DNA of 64,000 nucleotides from DASQFI01 sp035633215 (GCA_035633215.1 DASQFI010000010.1:62001-126000); one strand, 5' to 3'; positions 35,947-47,655 are shown, counted from the stretch's first letter. Numbers and translations: made by a program. Notes: generated by a model from the sequence alone, not told the origin.

Positions 35947-36984
35947 ATGTCCATTTGGATGACACGTCGCCCTCTCGCCGCGATCGGACTTGTGACGGCC
36001 GTTCTGGGGAGCAGCCTGTTGGCGCAGGAGCGGCAGTCGGGTCAGGGATTCTCGTTCAGAACATCGGTGGATCTGGTGAGCGTGAACGCCTCGGTCACCG
36101 ATAGGACCGGTCACTTCGTTCCCGGGCTCCGCGTCGAAGACTTCACGATCGAGGAGGACGGCGAACGCCAGACGATCACGCAGTTCGAGACCGAACGCGT
36201 GCCGGTCAGCCTCGGGATTGTGCTCGACACGAGCGGGAGCATGTCCGGCGAGAAGATGACGGCCGCCCGGGAGGCACTCGGACGATTCGTGTTCGACCTG
36301 CTCGGGCCGAAGGACGAGATGTTTCTGTATCGCTTCGACAGCCGTCCGATCCTGGTCCAGGGCTGGACCGAGGATCGCCGCGCGCTGATGCGTGCGCTCG
36401 GATCGGTCACACCAGCCGGTGGGACGGCGCTCTACGACACCGTCGCTGAAGCGATTCCGCTCGCGGCGAGCGGGACGCGGCGCAAAAAGGCGCTGGTCGT
36501 GATCTCGGACGGCAACGACACCAACAGCGAGATCGCACTGTCCGAGGTGCGGCAGTTGATTCGCGAGTCGGAGGTCATGGTGTACGCGATCGGCATCGAG
36601 GGATCTGGCGGCGCCGGCGCCAGCCGATCTCCTGCGCCGACGTCCTTGCCCTGGCCGTGGCCGGGTGGTCCAATCCAGCTGCCGTGGCCTGGCCGGCCAC
36701 GTCCCCAGCCGCCCACGCGAACACCGTCGGCGGGAGCGAACGAACGCGTCAACGCGCAGGCGCTTCGGATGCTGTCTGATGACAGCGGCGGTCGTACAGA
36801 GATTGTTCAGGGCGCCCGCAACCTCGATCAGGCCACGGCCGGCATCGCGAGCGAGCTCAGCCAGCAGTACTTTCTAGGGTACGTCTCGACGCGGCCCAAA
36901 GACGGCCGATGGCACAACATCACCGTGCAGGTCAGACAAGGCAACTACCAGGTGCGCGCGCGTCGCGGCTTCGTCGCCGGCTGA
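35947..36984 (+). CDS. VWFA-related acidobacterial protein (TIGR03436-type)
   Basis: 345 residues from the ATG with GGAAGG upstream (an earlier in-frame TTG is poorer). Signal peptide residues 1-27. FSFRTSVDLVSVNASVTDRT and HFVPGLRVEDFTIEEDGE are hallmarks of the VWFA-related acidobacterial family. A von Willebrand A domain follows with the metal-site motif LDTSGSMSGEKM, GGTALYDTVAEA and LVVISDGNDTN. A Pro/Trp-rich linker near 225-265 precedes a C-terminal VWFA extension. Probably an extracytoplasmic adhesion or complex-scaffold protein. It forms a TonB-FxLYD-VWFA operon with 4-15 bp spacing. Confidence 0.9.
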   Translation: MSIWMTRRPLAAIGLVTAVLGSSLLAQERQSGQGFSFRTSVDLVSVNASVTDRTGHFVPGLRVEDFTIEEDGERQTITQFETERVPVSLGIVLDTSGSMSGEKMTAAREALGRFVFDLLGPKDEMFLYRFDSRPILVQGWTEDRRALMRALGSVTPAGGTALYDTVAEAIPLAASGTRRKKALVVISDGNDTNSEIALSEVRQLIRESEVMVYAIGIEGSGGAGASRSPAPTSLPWPWPGGPIQLPWPGRPRPQPPTRTPSAGANERVNAQALRMLSDDSGGRTEIVQGARNLDQATAGIASELSQQYFLGYVSTRPKDGRWHNITVQVRQGNYQVRARRGFVAG

Positions 36985-38004
36985 AGCGCGCGCCCGCTCA
37001 CACTCCTTCGTCAGGAAACCCGCCGCATGACTCCAGTCCTCCCCCCCGGGCCCCCGCCAAGGCGGCTACAATTCGCACATGTCCCGAGGACTTTCGACGC
37101 TTTGCCTGGCGGTTCTCGTCCTGGTACCTCGCCTGACGAGCGGCCAGGGTCTGACCGGCACACTCATCGGGACCGTCAAGGATGAACAGGGACACCCGAT
37201 TGCCGGCGCCAAGGTCAACATCAGCTCCGTGGCGCTTATCGGCGGTCCGGCCAGCCAGCCGACGAACGAGAAAGGACTGGTGCGGTTCCCGGTGTTGCCT
37301 CCAGGGGAGTACGTCCTCGACGTCGAGTTCAAGGGATTCGCGCCCCGGCACGATGCAGATATCAGCATCGGGCCGGGCGCGACGATCGAACGGACGGTGA
37401 TTCTCAAGCTGGCCGGCGTCTCGGAATCGCTCGTCGTCGAAGGGGCGGGCTCGCGGGTCGAAGCGCGAAGCAGCGGGGTGGAGACTCGATTTCTGCCCGA
37501 GGTCCTTCGAACGATTCCGACGCGGCGATTCAGCATGATTGACTTTCTGAGGGCCGCGCCTGGAATGTCGCCCACGTCGACCGCCAACGGGACGAACAAC
37601 ACCCTGTCGTCGTTCGGTTCCGGTACCAACGAGAATACGTTTCTCATCGATGGCACGAATTTCACGTGTCCGTGCAGTGGGTTTGCGCGCTCCGAGCCGG
37701 GCGTCGACTTCATTCAGGAAATACAAATCCAATCCGTGGGCGTGTCCGCCGAATACGGCAACATGCAGGGCGCCGTCATCAATGTCGTCACCAGGCAAGG
37801 CAGCAACCGTTTTCTGTACGACGCGTCGTATTTCGGTCAGACGGGGCGGCTCACCGCCCAGCCGGTGCGAGTGATCTGCAGAAACTGCAGTCAACCAGAG
37901 AGCGCGTACGTCCGCGCGGAGTACCACGATTTCACGACGAACCTCGGTGGCCCGATCGTCCAAGACAAGATCTGGTTTTTTTCCGGATATCAGTTCGCGC
38001 GCGA

Positions 38005-39724
<1,720 letters not shown>

Positions 39725-39845
39725 GGAACGGCGTCGATTATGGCGTACGGCGGTCGCGCGGGCGCGCGACGCGTGATGGGCCTGCGCCGTATTCCTTCCC
39801 GCGTGCCACCGCCGTAAGATGACACGGACAGTACCTGGGATTCTC

Positions 39846-41069
39846 ATGCATCGGCGTGCATTCCTGAAGGCTGGCGGGACGGCGGCGGTTGGTCTCGCCC
39901 TCAGCGCCTGCGCCAGTCGGAGACCCGCGTCCGTCGTCGCTGCACCGGCTCGTCGCCGGCGCCTCGTCAACCTGGTGCCGGTGGACTGCTCGATGGACCG
40001 GATCATCCGCACGACCGTGGGCCTGCGACCGCATCGCGACTCCGGCTTCCTGCTCAAGGCTGAAGCGTTCGGCGAGAAGACCGTCATCCACAACTTTGGT
40101 CATGGCGGCGCCGGCGTGTCGCTGTCGTGGGGCACGGCTTCATTGGCCGCCGATCTTGCCGTGGCGCACGCTGAGCGACGCGTCGCCGTCATCGGCTGCG
40201 GCATCGTCGGTCTGACGTCTGCGCGTGAGCTGCAGCGTCGCGGTTTCGAGGTCGCCATCTACACGATGGCGGTACCGCCGCAGACGACGTCGAACGTGTC
40301 ATGGGCGGGCTTTACGCCAACGTCCGGCCTTGTCCTTGGCAGCCGGCGAACGCCGGAATGGGACGATCAGTTCCGTCGCGCGGTTCAGATCGCCTACCGC
40401 GAGCATCAGTTGCTCGTGGGGCCTCGCTACGGCGTGTCTTGGATCAACGAGTACGCGCCGCGGGACACGGTACCCACGACACCGGGTCCCGCGCCGGCTC
40501 AATCAGGAGGGTCATCGCCCCTGCTCCCGGCGAGCGTGCGGCTTGGCTGGACCGTGCTCGAACCCGGTGAGCACCCGTTCGCGACCAAATACGCGATCGA
40601 GCGGCCGGCGCTGCGCTTCGAGCCGTCGATCTATCTGGACGCTCTCATGCGCGACGTCCTCACCTTCGGCGGGCGAATCGTGATCCGCCGGTTCGATGAA
40701 GTGCGAGACCTCATGACCCTGTCCGAGCCAATCATCGTCAACTGCACGGGACTCGGTGCCAAGGCGCTGTTCGGTGACGAGGAACTTGTTCCGATCAAAG
40801 GCCAGTTGACGATGCTCGTGCCGCAACCGGACGTCACCTACATCGTGGCGGGCATGATGCCGCGCAGCGACGGCATTGCGCTGGGCTCGACGAACGAGCG
40901 GGACGTCTGGACGCTGGAGGTGGACGAAGACGCGCAACGACGCGTGGTCGAGGAACACAAGCAGATTTTCGACTCGATGCGGGGACCGATGGCGGGCATA
41001 CCCGTGGCTCGCGTCGCCGCGCCCGTCGTTGCGCCGCCTCTGGAAAGCTTCTTCGGCCGGGAATCGTGA
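39846..41069 (+). CDS. D-amino-acid-oxidase-like FAD oxidoreductase with permuted motif order, Tat/lipoprotein
   Basis: 407 residues. MHRRAFLKAGGTAAVGLALS is a Tat signal and LSAC at about 19-22 a lipobox, so the protein is probably an exported lipoprotein. Residues 50-97 (RIIRTTVGLRPHRDSGFLLK, VIHNFGHGGAGVSLSWGTAS) match the C-terminal end of D-amino-acid oxidases, yet here they precede the FAD-binding Rossmann loop (VIGCGIVGLTSARELQRRG, about 114-132). The remainder (LRFEPSIYLDALMRDVLTF, VNCTGLGAKALFGDEELVPI) is the usual middle of the enzyme. The order is a circular permutation. Likely oxidises D-amino acids or related amines; partner genes are not evident. Confidence 0.85.
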   Translation: MHRRAFLKAGGTAAVGLALSACASRRPASVVAAPARRRRLVNLVPVDCSMDRIIRTTVGLRPHRDSGFLLKAEAFGEKTVIHNFGHGGAGVSLSWGTASLAADLAVAHAERRVAVIGCGIVGLTSARELQRRGFEVAIYTMAVPPQTTSNVSWAGFTPTSGLVLGSRRTPEWDDQFRRAVQIAYREHQLLVGPRYGVSWINEYAPRDTVPTTPGPAPAQSGGSSPLLPASVRLGWTVLEPGEHPFATKYAIERPALRFEPSIYLDALMRDVLTFGGRIVIRRFDEVRDLMTLSEPIIVNCTGLGAKALFGDEELVPIKGQLTMLVPQPDVTYIVAGMMPRSDGIALGSTNERDVWTLEVDEDAQRRVVEEHKQIFDSMRGPMAGIPVARVAAPVVAPPLESFFGRES

Positions 41070-41131
41070 TCCCGCATAGCATTGGCGTGCTAAGCTCCAC
41101 GCTCTTTCTCGAACCTTTGAATGGAGAACCT

Positions 41132-41611
41132 ATGAAGCTCAAGCTCTCTCACATGTTCGCTTTCGTCTGTGCCACGTGTCTGGCCCTCGGCGTGACGGTG
41201 CTTGCCCAGGACAGCAACATCGGGACCTGGACGCTCAACGTCGCGAAATCCAAGTTCAGCCCTGGTCCGGCGCTCAAGAGCCAGACCCTGAAGATCGAGC
41301 CCTGGGGCGCGGACGGCGTCAGGTTCACGTCGGATGGCATGGACGCCGACGGCAAACCGACGCACTTCGAGTTCCAGGCGAAGTACGACGGCAAGGACAT
41401 GCCCGTGAAGGGCAATCCTGACTTCGACACGCTGGCCTACAAGCGCATTGACGCCAACACCATCGAGGCGACGACGAAGCTGAAGGGGAAGGTAACCGGG
41501 ACTGGTCGCGTTACGGTTTCCGCCGACGGTAAGACCCGAACGCTCATTCAGACAGGCACGAACGCAAAGGGGGAGAAGATAAACAACACGTTGGTCTACG
41601 AGAAGCAGTAG
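41132..41611 (+). CDS. Small secreted protein, hypothetical
   Basis: 159 residues from ATG 41132 with GGAGAACCT in front. Signal peptide residues 1-25 (LSHMFAFVCATCLALGVTVL), then NIGTWTLNVAKSKFSPGPAL, GVRFTSDGMDADGKPTHFEF and TGTGRVTVSADGKTRTLIQT. The repeated strand pattern suggests a lipocalin-like or calycin-type barrel common in Acidobacteriota. Role unknown. Confidence 0.7.
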   Translation: MKLKLSHMFAFVCATCLALGVTVLAQDSNIGTWTLNVAKSKFSPGPALKSQTLKIEPWGADGVRFTSDGMDADGKPTHFEFQAKYDGKDMPVKGNPDFDTLAYKRIDANTIEATTKLKGKVTGTGRVTVSADGKTRTLIQTGTNAKGEKINNTLVYEKQ

Positions 41612-41620
41612 ATCACTGCC

Positions 41621-43909
41621 TTGCCACGCCGCCGGCTGGTCGGTCTCGGAGCGCTGTGCCTGATTGCCGCATCGACTCCTGTAGTCGCGCAAGGGATTTC
41701 GACCGGCCCTCGGCTGGTCATCGACGGGCCGCCGGCGCCGAAGCCGCCCGACACCATCACGCGCGACGCGGCCGGGCGCGCGACCGTCCGGGCCATCAAG
41801 CTCTCGGAGCCACTGCGTCTCGACGGACGGCTGGACGAAAGCGTCTACATCACCGAGCGGCCGTTCGGCGGTCTCATTCAGGTGGCGCCGAGAGCGGGCG
41901 CGCCGTCGACCGAACGCACCGACGTGTGGGTGATGTACGACTCATCGCACGTCTACGTGACCTGCCGGTGCTGGGACTCGGCGCCGCCGGACCAGTGGAT
42001 CGTGAACGAACTCAAGCGCGATACCGCCGGACTGCGGCAGAACGATCACTTCGGCGTCATGTTCGACACCTTCTACGACCGCCGCAACGGATTCATGTTC
42101 TATGCGAACCCGCTCGGGGCGCGCGCCGACTATTCGGTCATCGACGAGGGGCAGTCCAACACGGACTGGAATCCGGTGTGGGACGTCAGAGGCGGCCGCT
42201 TCGACGGCGGCTGGATCGTCGAGATGATGATCCCGTTCAAGTCCATTCGCTATCGGGCCGGCCAGAACCAGATCTGGGGACTGCAGCTGCGGCGGTCGAT
42301 TCGCCGGAAGAACGAGTGGGCCTATCTGACGCCGGTGCCGGCCTTTCTGGCCGGCCCGCAGGCGCTCAATCGCGTCTCGTCAGGCGGCACGCTCGTTGGC
42401 CTCGATCTTCCGGAAGTCAGCCGCAACATCGACCTGAAGCCCTATGTCATCGGCGACGTCACAACCGATCGTCAACGCACACCGCCGCTCTCGAACGACA
42501 CTGACGCCCGGGCGGGCTTCGACGTCAAGTACGGCGTCACGGCGAACCTCACGGCTGATTTCACCGTTAAGACGGACTTTGCGCAGGTGGAGGTCGACGA
42601 GCAACAGATCAACCTCACGCGTTTCAGACTGTTCTTCCCGGAGAAGCGCGACTTCTTTCTCGAGAGCCGGGGGGTGTTTGACTTCGGCCGGGGAGGTGTG
42701 AGCGTGCCAGGCGGCTCCGGGAGCGACAGCGAGACGCCCTACCTCTTTTACAGCCGGCGCATCGGCTTCAACGCGAACCGCAAGATCCCGCTCGATCTCG
42801 GAAGCCGGCTGACGGGGAAGGCTGGAAAGTACGCCATCGGAGTGGTGGCCATCCGCACGGGTGAGGAAGACGTCTCGAAGACCCCGCCCACGACGTTCAC
42901 CGTTCTGCGCGTGAAGCGGGACATCCTGAGACGGAGCGCCGTTGGCGCGATCTTCACGGATCGCACGGTTGGGGCCGAGGGGAGCGGCCGCAATCGGGGC
43001 TACGGCGTCGATGCCGCACTGTCGTTTTTTCAGAACGTTCGAATCGGCGCGTACTATGCACAGACCGACACACCGGACCGCACGGGCGACGCGTCGAGCT
43101 TTCAGGGCACGTTCAGCTATTCTGGCGATCGCTACGGTCTCGAGGCCGAGCATCTCAAGGTCGGGCCCGACTTCAATCCGGAAGTCGGCTTTCTGAGGCG
43201 CCTGGACTTCGAGAAATCGTCGGCGACCGTGCGATTCAGCCCACGGCCGACATCGCTCCCCGCAATCCGCAAATTCACCTGGGAGGCCGGCGTTGACTTC
43301 TTCGAAAACCACGCCGGCGTGGTCGAATCGCGCAAGCACAACGGGCGATTCGTGGTCGAGTTCGAGTCGAGCGATCAGTTCACGCTCGAAGTCACCCGCA
43401 GATTCGAACGACTCCAGGAACCCTTTCCGATCCCGCCGGACCTGACGGTGCCGGTTGGCGATTACCGTTTCTGGGACATCGTGGCGTCGTACTTCTTTGG
43501 CCAGCACCGGCGCGGCTCCGGCACGATGTCCGTCACGCGGGGGCGGTTCTACGACGGGACGATCACCGCCTTCGGGTATACGGGCGGGCGGGTCGTCCTC
43601 TCGAACCACTTGTCGATCGAGCCGAGCCTCACCGTGAACAAGCTGGACTTTCCGACCAGGCGCGTGACCCAGACGCTCGCTCGCACCCGCGCCGACTACG
43701 CCTTCACGTCGCGGATGTTCGCGAGCGCGCTTCTGCAGTACGTCTCGAGCGACAAGACCTTCAGCAGTAATCTCCGGTATCGTTGGGAGTACCAGCCCGG
43801 CAGTGAGTTGTTCGTCGTCTGGACGGACGAGCGCGACACCTTCCCGGTCCGGCCGTCACTGCGGACGCGCGTGTTCGTCATCAAGATCACCCGATTGTTC
43901 CGATTTTGA
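41621..43909 (+). CDS. DUF5916 outer-membrane protein with CBM9-like N-terminus
   Basis: 762 residues; the start is a TTG 9 bp after the preceding stop, without a strong ribosome site. Signal peptide 1-23. Residues 50-260 form a carbohydrate-binding-module-9-like domain (RLDGRLDESVYITERPFGGL, TDVWVMYDSSHVYVTCRCWD, WIVEMMIPFKSIRYRAGQNQ). The remainder is the DUF5916 barrel, with the family signature RFRLFFPEKRDFFLESRGVF and a C-terminal aromatic strand VFVIKITRLFRF. Probably involved in oligosaccharide handling or peptide uptake at the outer membrane. Confidence 0.88.
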   Translation: MPRRRLVGLGALCLIAASTPVVAQGISTGPRLVIDGPPAPKPPDTITRDAAGRATVRAIKLSEPLRLDGRLDESVYITERPFGGLIQVAPRAGAPSTERTDVWVMYDSSHVYVTCRCWDSAPPDQWIVNELKRDTAGLRQNDHFGVMFDTFYDRRNGFMFYANPLGARADYSVIDEGQSNTDWNPVWDVRGGRFDGGWIVEMMIPFKSIRYRAGQNQIWGLQLRRSIRRKNEWAYLTPVPAFLAGPQALNRVSSGGTLVGLDLPEVSRNIDLKPYVIGDVTTDRQRTPPLSNDTDARAGFDVKYGVTANLTADFTVKTDFAQVEVDEQQINLTRFRLFFPEKRDFFLESRGVFDFGRGGVSVPGGSGSDSETPYLFYSRRIGFNANRKIPLDLGSRLTGKAGKYAIGVVAIRTGEEDVSKTPPTTFTVLRVKRDILRRSAVGAIFTDRTVGAEGSGRNRGYGVDAALSFFQNVRIGAYYAQTDTPDRTGDASSFQGTFSYSGDRYGLEAEHLKVGPDFNPEVGFLRRLDFEKSSATVRFSPRPTSLPAIRKFTWEAGVDFFENHAGVVESRKHNGRFVVEFESSDQFTLEVTRRFERLQEPFPIPPDLTVPVGDYRFWDIVASYFFGQHRRGSGTMSVTRGRFYDGTITAFGYTGGRVVLSNHLSIEPSLTVNKLDFPTRRVTQTLARTRADYAFTSRMFASALLQYVSSDKTFSSNLRYRWEYQPGSELFVVWTDERDTFPVRPSLRTRVFVIKITRLFRF

Positions 43910-44016
43910 CCGGTCACGCGGGCGAGCCCCTCGACCTCGTGCCCCCTTGCCCGAAGGTGCACCAGAAACGTGTCGGCCGGATCCGACGCACGCCGCTTGA
44001 GGTATTCGGCGATTAG

Positions 44017-47000
44017 CTACGTTCGCAGATCCCGCTCCGCCTTACCGGCCGCGTCCACGACCGCCGCGAGTTCCTGCGCGGTGAGTCGTCCCGCCTTTTG
44101 CCATTCCCCCGCGATCCTCGCCACTGCGCTCGTGAACTCGCGGTGATTCGCGAACGGCGCCTCGTCCCAGAGCACGTCCAGGAGCGTGAGGCGATCCTCG
44201 CGGCTCCGGTTGAGCACGCCGGAGTCGATCGAACCGAACACGATCTGGGGTTCGTGGCGCCGTACGTAGACGTGGTACGGCTTCGTCGCCGGCGTCTCGC
44301 CGCCGCCGGAGGCGGGATCGGCGACGAAGAACGGCGCCAACGTGTATCCGCCGGTCGTGAAGTGCAGCGGTGCAGTAGCCGGCGTCAGCGCCGGCGCGAG
44401 ATCGCCGTCGAGCTTGACGTGGCGGTAGAACGAGAGATTGATCAGCCCGGTTTCGAGGTCTTTGCCGACGACGTCGTGCTGGACGGCGAGGAGGGTGGGA
44501 CCATAGAAGATGGACTGGACCGCCGGGTTGTCGAGGGCGCGTTCGGTGCGGAACGAGAACGGCATGGCGATGTCGATCGTGTCTCCGGTCTTCCATTGCC
44601 GGCTCAGGGTCACATACGTTCCGGGCGTCGCCTCGATGCGCTGCGCCGCGCCGTTGATCCTGACGGTGTAGCCCTTGCGCACCCAGACGGGAACCCGCAG
44701 TTTGATATCGAGCGGCCCGTTGGCGTTGACGGTCAGCGTGCTGCTGCCCGTGAACGGATAGTTCGTCGCCTGCGCGATCGCGAAGCGCTTCTCCGGCCAG
44801 TCGAGCGTCGAGGCAATGTACAGGTTGACGTACAGGGCCGAGTCGTCCGCCGCGCGGAAGTAGATGGAGTCCTGGTACTTGGTGTGGTTCTCCATCCCGG
44901 TGCCGCCGCAGCAGGTGCCGACGTTGCCGTAGCTCCGGCGTTGTCCCGGACGGACCGGCACGAAGTAGGTGACCATCGGGTTCGTGGCGCTGTCGGCGTC
45001 GCGGCGCGAGCCGAGGATCTGATTGAACAGACCCTGCTCGTAGTAGTTCATATACTTCGGGTCCGGATCGTGGAAGAACAGATTCCGGCTCAGCTTGAGC
45101 ATGTTGTAGAGCGGGCAGGTCTCGGCGTGGTTGTTGTCTCTGGGATTCTGATAGAGCGACCCGGCGATGACGCCGCGTGCCCGCAGAATCTCGCCGACGC
45201 CGACCCCTCCGTGGGCGTAGACGCGGTGCGGTACCACCATGTCCCAGAAGTTCTTCGCTGCCGTGTGGAACTCGGGCTCGTTGTTCTGCTCGAACATCCG
45301 CAGGTAGCCGATGAACTGCGGGATGTGCTGGTTGGCGTGCCGGCCGTCGAGGATGTCCTCGTTGGCGACGATTGGCTTGTAGACCGCGGTGTTGATGAAG
45401 CGCTTCGCTGTCACGACGTGATCCGTGCCGCCGGACCGCAGCGCCGCGAGTTGCGCCAGGCTGTCGTTGATCCCGCCGTACTCTCCGGCGATGTAGGTGT
45501 TCCACATCCGATCGAGCTGAGGCTGCGGCAGCGGCGCGAGCCGGCTGTGGACCCACTCGGCGATCTTCGCGGCGATGTCGAGCGCCTGTGTGTTGCCGGC
45601 GAGCTGATGTGCGTCGAGCAGACCGGCCAGGATCTTGTGCAAAGTGTAGTACGGCGCCCAGATGCCCTGGTTGCCGCCGTACGCGGCGAACTCTTCCAAC
45701 CTGATGAACTGGGTCTCGGGATACGCCGACAGGAAACCCGGATGCCGTCGTCCATCGGTCGGCGCGATGATGCGGCCATCGCGGTTCCTGCCCGAGGCGT
45801 CGGTCGCGATCGGGCCGTCGGATTCATCGAACCGGTACCACAGGACGTTCCCACCGCCGACGACGCCGCCCGGCGCGTTCGTCAGCGACTGGATGTCCGC
45901 CGTCGTCAGGGCGCGATCGAAGATCTGAAACTCGTCGACGGCCGCATTGAGGTACGACACGTTGCGCTGTGGGAACTGACACCGTCCGATCCAGTTGCCC
46001 TTCGTGATTCCGAGATCGGCAGGACGAAGGGTCATGGCGGTGTTGGTTCCGACCGCGGCGCCATTGACATAGAGCGTGCCCACGTTGCCGTTTCGCGTGA
46101 CCGCGATGTGTGTCCACTGATCGACGGGCAATGGACCTGAGCCATCGATCTGCTGTTCACCTTTGGTGCCATCCGTCGTGATCGCAAACCGTGGGACCGC
46201 CCGATCGTTCGACACTCTGACGGTCAGGAACATGTGCGCCTGCGGCGCGGCACCGAACTCGGCGTTCGGATTCCCGAGGTCGAAGATCGCCGCGCCATTG
46301 TTCAGTGCCGCCGGGTCGGCGTTCGGGCCGGAGTCGGAAAGCAGCGACCTGTCGTACACGGCGAGATTGATCCAGGTCGCAATCGTGAAGTCGCTGAGCG
46401 CGCTGACGATGCCCTCGGGAAGCACCACGTGTTCGGCATGACCGAGCGGCGATCCGCTGAGCCGCAGCGTCTTGTCGAATCGGCCTGCCACCCGTGGCGT
46501 GGGTTGACGCGCGGCAGCGGCAAGCGCGTCCTGACACTCGCCCAGCGCCGCGACCATGTAGTCGAGCTTCCGCTTGTAGACGTCGTCGCCGGTGCCCGCG
46601 TACGCCTGCGCGAGCATGCTCATGAAGTGCCCGGCGTAGTGGCCGCGCAGGTAGCCGGTCGCGTTCTCCCAGCTGCCTGGCGGTTGCGCGCCGCGGGTGT
46701 CCAGGCCGGCATTGAAGCGGAAGTTCCGCAACATTCGATCCGGACCCGCGAAGATGTCGGTCGCATTCCCGTAGTTCCGCGCGTAGTTCAGGATGCGGTC
46801 GCGCTTCTGCTGGAACATGCCGTTCCCGAGCGCGACCTGGGTCAGGGCAAATGGCCTCACGCGCCAGGTGGCGGGCACGGCGGCGCCGGCCGCCGGCTCG
46901 AGCAGCGTCCGCGCCGCGGCGTCGAGGCTCTGGTACATCAGGGCCCCAGAGGTGAGCGCGCCGGCGGTCTTCAGAAAATCGCGGCGGTCGGGACGGTCAC

Positions 47001-47022
47001 GGTCGGCGGCGTCTGAAGACAT
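44017..47022 (-). CDS. GH127 (DUF1680) beta-L-arabinofuranosidase-like enzyme with LamG insert, Tat-exported
   Basis: 1001 residues behind GGAGGAG. RRDFLKTAGALTSGALMYQS is a Tat signal. Catalytic regions of GH127 are ETQFIRLEEFAAYGGNQGIW, AETCPLYNMLKLSRNLFFHD and VGTCCGGTGMENHTKYQDSI. These contain the Glu, Cys and adjacent Cys pair that bind zinc and supply the cysteine nucleophile in the characterised bifidobacterial enzyme. Inserted between the first helices (about 180) and the conserved continuation (about 428) is a ~205-residue LamG-like jelly roll (FTIATWINLAVYD, WTHIAVTRNGNVGTLYVNGA). The enzyme probably trims arabinose-containing plant glycans in the periplasm; the insert may bind the substrate. 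Confidence 0.93.
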   Translation of the reverse strand: MSSDAADRDRPDRRDFLKTAGALTSGALMYQSLDAAARTLLEPAAGAAVPATWRVRPFALTQVALGNGMFQQKRDRILNYARNYGNATDIFAGPDRMLRNFRFNAGLDTRGAQPPGSWENATGYLRGHYAGHFMSMLAQAYAGTGDDVYKRKLDYMVAALGECQDALAAAARQPTPRVAGRFDKTLRLSGSPLGHAEHVVLPEGIVSALSDFTIATWINLAVYDRSLLSDSGPNADPAALNNGAAIFDLGNPNAEFGAAPQAHMFLTVRVSNDRAVPRFAITTDGTKGEQQIDGSGPLPVDQWTHIAVTRNGNVGTLYVNGAAVGTNTAMTLRPADLGITKGNWIGRCQFPQRNVSYLNAAVDEFQIFDRALTTADIQSLTNAPGGVVGGGNVLWYRFDESDGPIATDASGRNRDGRIIAPTDGRRHPGFLSAYPETQFIRLEEFAAYGGNQGIWAPYYTLHKILAGLLDAHQLAGNTQALDIAAKIAEWVHSRLAPLPQPQLDRMWNTYIAGEYGGINDSLAQLAALRSGGTDHVVTAKRFINTAVYKPIVANEDILDGRHANQHIPQFIGYLRMFEQNNEPEFHTAAKNFWDMVVPHRVYAHGGVGVGEILRARGVIAGSLYQNPRDNNHAETCPLYNMLKLSRNLFFHDPDPKYMNYYEQGLFNQILGSRRDADSATNPMVTYFVPVRPGQRRSYGNVGTCCGGTGMENHTKYQDSIYFRAADDSALYVNLYIASTLDWPEKRFAIAQATNYPFTGSSTLTVNANGPLDIKLRVPVWVRKGYTVRINGAAQRIEATPGTYVTLSRQWKTGDTIDIAMPFSFRTERALDNPAVQSIFYGPTLLAVQHDVVGKDLETGLINLSFYRHVKLDGDLAPALTPATAPLHFTTGGYTLAPFFVADPASGGGETPATKPYHVYVRRHEPQIVFGSIDSGVLNRSREDRLTLLDVLWDEAPFANHREFTSAVARIAGEWQKAGRLTAQELAAVVDAAGKAERDLRT

Positions 47023-47121
47023 CGGTCGCTCCTCCTGGCGGGATGGGTGGAACCATTCGACCATCGCACAGGCACGAATTCAACCCCGTGTGCTTTCAGC
47101 CGACCGGCAGCGCGTCCCCCA

Positions 47122-47232
47122 TCACGAGCCTTTCTTCAGCAACGCGTCCACCATCTCGACGTGCTTCGGCATGCCGATCGCTTGGTAGATCGCGCGGGCC
47201 TCGGAGAGGAGCGTAAGTGCCCGCTCGGCTTA
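47122..47232 (-). pseudogene. C-terminal TPR fragment
   Basis: A short frame ending at TGA 47124-47122 reads ALTLLSEARAIYQAIGMPKH then VEMVDALLKKGS. This is the common final repeat of TPR proteins (EARAIYQAIGMPKHVE). Upstream the frame is blocked by a TAA, so the rest of the protein is gone. It lies between the GH127 gene and the propeller remnant. Confidence 0.55.
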
Positions 47233-47239
47233 CGCCTGG

Positions 47240-47655
47240 CCCCCCTCGGCCGTCAGTCCACGCCCGGAGCCGCCCAGTTCTGGATCAGCGGATCGATCTG
47301 ACGTGGGGGTCGATGCGCTCGACCAGCAGGAAACGCTGCCCGTCGGCCGAGGCGTCGAAGTGTTCTCGCGCAGGCGCGGGGAGAACAGTTTCACCGCAAC
47401 CCGGTCGGCAGACCGGTCGGAGTCCAAGTCGATCGCCACGGCCCTCAGATCGCCGGTCGTCGACACGTGGAACAGCTCTCTGCCGTCGCGGCGCCAGACC
47501 GGCCAGGTGCCACGTTCGACCGAGACACGGAACTTCTCGCCGCGCTCGGGGAAGCGGTCGAGGTACAGCTCCATCCGCCGCCCCGATTCGTCGGAGATGT
47601 AGGCGACCCACCGGCCGTCGGGCGAGAACCGCGCGGCGCGCTCGCGACCACACTC
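47240..47655 (-). pseudogene. C-terminal propeller fragment of a receptor kinase, frameshifted
   Basis: AARFSPDGRWVAYISDESGR, then ELYLDRFPERGEKFRVSVER and WPVWRRDGRELFHVSTTGDL are the final blades of a TolB-like propeller such as those of the kinases in this window. Near 47370 the frame shifts: LFSPRLREN should continue as REHFDASADGQRFLLVERID, which is present in another frame. There is no kinase part next to it. A gene remnant. Confidence 0.7.

Noticed and set aside
44098..46140. 680-codon open frame opposite the GH127 gene
   Set aside because: Composition is that of a reverse-strand shadow (Val/Arg/Asp-rich), no start context and no family resemblance.
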